Shown here in pieces: positions 6,022 to 7,427 of a stretch of 7,427 nt of DNA; position 1 is the stretch's first letter, and each line of letters starts with the position of its first letter. Origin of the DNA: Verrucomicrobiota bacterium. GTDB lineage: Bacteria; Verrucomicrobiota; Verrucomicrobiia; Verrucomicrobiales; Akkermansiaceae. The position numbers and the translations under genes were made by a program. The DNA lies in the NCBI GenBank assembly GCA_008932955.1, contig WBXE01000117.1:1-7427 (forward strand), written 5' to 3'. Below the pieces are notes generated by a model. That model saw nothing but the letters and a program-made list of their open reading frames with translations, was not told where the DNA came from and searched no databases.

Positions 6022-6402
6022 ATGTACGAGACCTCCGGAAAGTTGAAGTGGATCGGTGATGTCCAGTCGTTTGCCAGCGGCTTCACCAAGCGTGAATTCG
6101 TTGTCACCACGGCGGCGGATAAGTTCCCCCAGGATCTCAAGTTCGAGATCGTAAAGGATAAGTGCGCCTTGCTCGACCCCTTCGCAGTGGGGCAGGACGT
6201 GGCAGTGAGCTTCGATATCCGCGGCAACGAGTACAACGGCAAGTATTTCGTCAACCTCTCCTGCTGGAAAATCCAAGGATCAGCAGGCGCGCCTGGAGCG
6301 CCTGCCCGCCGCGCGGATGCTGGAAGTGCCCCGGGCCTTGCCGAGCCATCGCCGGAAGATCTCCGCGGCGCTTGGGGGAGCAATGATGAACCACCGTTTT
6401 GA
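6022..6402 (+). CDS. DUF3127-family protein with SSB-like C-terminal tip
   Basis: Protein of 126 residues, predicted cytoplasmic. Residues 3-84 match the pattern I know for DUF3127: an opening ETSGKL, then KREFVVTT (23-30), FPQDLKFEIVKDKCALLDPF (35-54), VAVSFDIRGNEYNGKYF (60-76) and a closing CWKI (81-84). The strand pattern resembles the OB-fold of single-stranded DNA-binding proteins. A Gly/Ala/Pro-rich linker (about 85-118) looks disordered, and the protein ends NDEPPF. An OB-type domain, a flexible linker and an acidic tip ending Pro-Phe is the SSB layout (E. coli SSB ends DDDIPF). DNA binding and docking of repair partners are therefore inferred, not shown. The ATG at 6022 sits right at the domain start; no Shine-Dalgarno is present. 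It is convergent with lysC, with 92 bp between stops, and divergent from the small minus-strand gene. Confidence 0.8.
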   Translation: MYETSGKLKWIGDVQSFASGFTKREFVVTTAADKFPQDLKFEIVKDKCALLDPFAVGQDVAVSFDIRGNEYNGKYFVNLSCWKIQGSAGAPGAPARRADAGSAPGLAEPSPEDLRGAWGSNDEPPF

Positions 6403-6430
6403 GGTGACACGGCCTTAGTCGCCAGTCACC
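6403..6430. other. Weak inverted repeat between convergent genes
   Basis: GGTGAC (6403-6408) and GTCACC (6425-6430) are exact reverse complements, and an inner GGC (6411-6413) can pair with GCC (6421-6423). It begins directly after the DUF3127 stop codon, between two convergent genes, where a two-way terminator would be expected. Neither side has a T-run, so the role is unproven. Confidence 0.3.
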
Positions 6431-6494
6431 CCCGGCAGGCAAGGTGGCTCGTGTCCATGAACAACCAGGACCATGGATTGCGCCTGCGCGGCGC

Positions 6495-6983
6495 TTAGGC
6501 TGGTGGCTTGTCGAGGCCGAAGGCATCGTGGACGGCGCGGGCGGCGTCTTCGATGCGGGTTTCATCGACGGTGACGGCGATTTTAATTTCGGAGGTGGAG
6601 ATCATGCCGATATTGATGCCGGCGGCACCCAGCGCTTTGAACATGGTGGCAGCCACTCCGGAATGCGAGCGCATGCCAATGCCCACAGCAGAGAGTTTGG
6701 CGATGCCGCCCTCGGTCTCGACCTTGGCTTTGGGCCCTAAGCCGGCGAGGACCGGTTTGAGCGCGGCCTGCGCCTTGCCCAGGTCACTGGAATGCATGGT
6801 GAAGGAATGGCGGGCGAAGCCATCATGGGCGATGTTGGAAATGATCATGTCCAAGTTGATCTCTGCTTCGGCAATGGCCCCGAGAATGCGCGCGGACATG
6901 CCGGGCTCGTCCGGGATGCCGGTGATGGTGACGCGGGCTTGGGAGCGTTCGATCGAGACGCCGCGAATGACGACGTTTTCCAT
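6495..6983 (-). other. Possible internal start for a separate aspartokinase beta subunit
   Basis: An in-frame ATG (6983-6981) opens MENVVIRGVSIERSQARVT, at the boundary between kinase and ACT domains. It would give 162 residues with both ACT domains. In Bacillus subtilis and Corynebacterium glutamicum the aspartokinase beta subunit starts inside lysC at the equivalent place; from memory the C. glutamicum subunit begins MEEAVLTGVATDKSEAKVT and the Bacillus one is of similar length. The upstream AGAAGA is only a weak ribosome-binding site, so use of this start is inferred. Confidence 0.4.
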
Positions 6984-7427
6984 GTTGGGATGTTCTTCTA
7001 ACACGAGGGTGCCGGGGTTGTCGTTGAGCGAGGAGCGAACTTCGAAAATGACGCCGAATTTCTTGGCGAATTCGACCGAGCGGGATTGCATGACCTTGGA
7101 GCCGGACGAGGCCATTTCCAACATTTCGTCGTAGGAAATTTCCGGCAGCTTGCGGGCATTGGGCACCACCCGCGGGTCGCAGGTGTAGACGCCGTCCACG
7201 TCGGTTAGAATCTGGCAGATATCGGCCTTGAGTGCGGCGGCCACCGCGATGGCGGTCAGGTCCGAGCCGCCGCGGCCGAGGGTGTGGATCATGCCATTGG
7301 GAGTGATGCCCTGGAAGCCGGCCACCACGAGGGTTTTGCCGTCATCGAGGAACCCGCGCATCAGCGAGGGATCCATGTTGAGAATGCGGCCGCGGGTATG
7401 CGAGCCGGTGGTGAAAATGCCCGCCTG
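6495..7427 (-). CDS. lysC: Aspartate kinase, C-terminal part (start beyond right edge)
   Basis: Aspartokinase phosphorylates aspartate at the first step towards lysine, threonine, methionine and diaminopimelate. The frame is open to the window edge, giving 310 residues of an enzyme usually about 400-420 long, so roughly the first 100 residues (with the N-terminal Lys-Phe-Gly-Gly motif) are outside. GRGGSDLTA (fragment residues 51-59) and TDVDGVYTCDPR (75-86) belong to the kinase domain, followed by MASSGSKVMQSRSVEFA. Two ACT domains follow (about 163-229 and 242-307). The second contains GIGMRSHSGVAATMF and ISTSEIKIAVTV, typical of monofunctional, lysine- or lysine-plus-threonine-sensitive enzymes. 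Feedback control through the ACT pair is expected from the family. No homoserine dehydrogenase domain follows. It is convergent with the DUF3127 gene. Confidence 0.93.
   Translation of the reverse strand, partial: QAGIFTTGSHTRGRILNMDPSLMRGFLDDGKTLVVAGFQGITPNGMIHTLGRGGSDLTAIAVAAALKADICQILTDVDGVYTCDPRVVPNARKLPEISYDEMLEMASSGSKVMQSRSVEFAKKFGVIFEVRSSLNDNPGTLVLEEHPNMENVVIRGVSIERSQARVTITGIPDEPGMSARILGAIAEAEINLDMIISNIAHDGFARHSFTMHSSDLGKAQAALKPVLAGLGPKAKVETEGGIAKLSAVGIGMRSHSGVAATMFKALGAAGINIGMISTSEIKIAVTVDETRIEDAARAVHDAFGLDKPPA

Noticed and set aside
5763..6410. 215-codon minus-strand frame across two genes
   Set aside because: It overlaps both the small Cys-rich gene and the whole DUF3127 gene, and its composition (Pro, Ser, Arg, Ala) is typical of a GC-rich shadow frame.
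6495..7427. Fusion of aspartokinase to homoserine dehydrogenase
   Set aside because: The protein ends shortly after the second ACT domain, so it is the monofunctional type.

Overview
The window is a GC-rich bacterial chromosomal segment. It probably comes from the Planctomycetes-Verrucomicrobia-Chlamydiae group, and an Opitutae-like verrucomicrobium is my best guess. That is an inference from the gene set (a DUF3127 protein, a diverged adenylate kinase, a nucleoid-associated protein of the YejK/NdpA type, a secreted beta-propeller protein), the scarcity of clear Shine-Dalgarno sites, and the intergenic palindromes. No rRNA, tRNA, CRISPR array or intact transposase was seen.

Layout: positions 1-130 hold five head-to-tail copies of a 26-bp unit with internal dyad symmetry, cut by the left edge. 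Four plus-strand housekeeping-type genes follow: an adenylate kinase-like nucleoside monophosphate kinase with a long C-terminal extension (289-1485), an FtsB/DivIC-type septum protein (1621-1962), hypoxanthine phosphoribosyltransferase (2023-2589) and a YejK/NdpA-family protein (2653-3729). A perfect 26-bp-arm inverted repeat separates the first two. The last three are 60-63 bp apart and may be co-transcribed. A 182-bp gap (3730-3911) carries a short perfect hairpin and a terminator-like stem. A secreted protein with a GH43/GH32-like propeller follows (3912-5339); its true start is uncertain because its first ~50 codons lie in palindrome-rich DNA.

The right third has mixed strands: a 203-bp gap with a degenerate GGATT-type repeat, a small uncharacterised minus-strand gene (5543-5860), a divergent plus-strand DUF3127 gene (6022-6402), and convergent to it the C-terminal three quarters of aspartate kinase (6495-7427, minus), whose start lies beyond the right edge.

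The genes do not form one pathway: nucleotide metabolism (kinase, HPRT), cell division (FtsB/DivIC), nucleoid or DNA binding (YejK-like, DUF3127) and aspartate-family amino acid synthesis (LysC). The observations most worth following are the DUF3127 protein, which has an SSB-like layout ending in an acidic DEPPF tip; the kinase with altered AMP-site residues and an unexplained C-terminal domain; the internal LysC start that would give a separate regulatory subunit; and three different intergenic palindromic elements.
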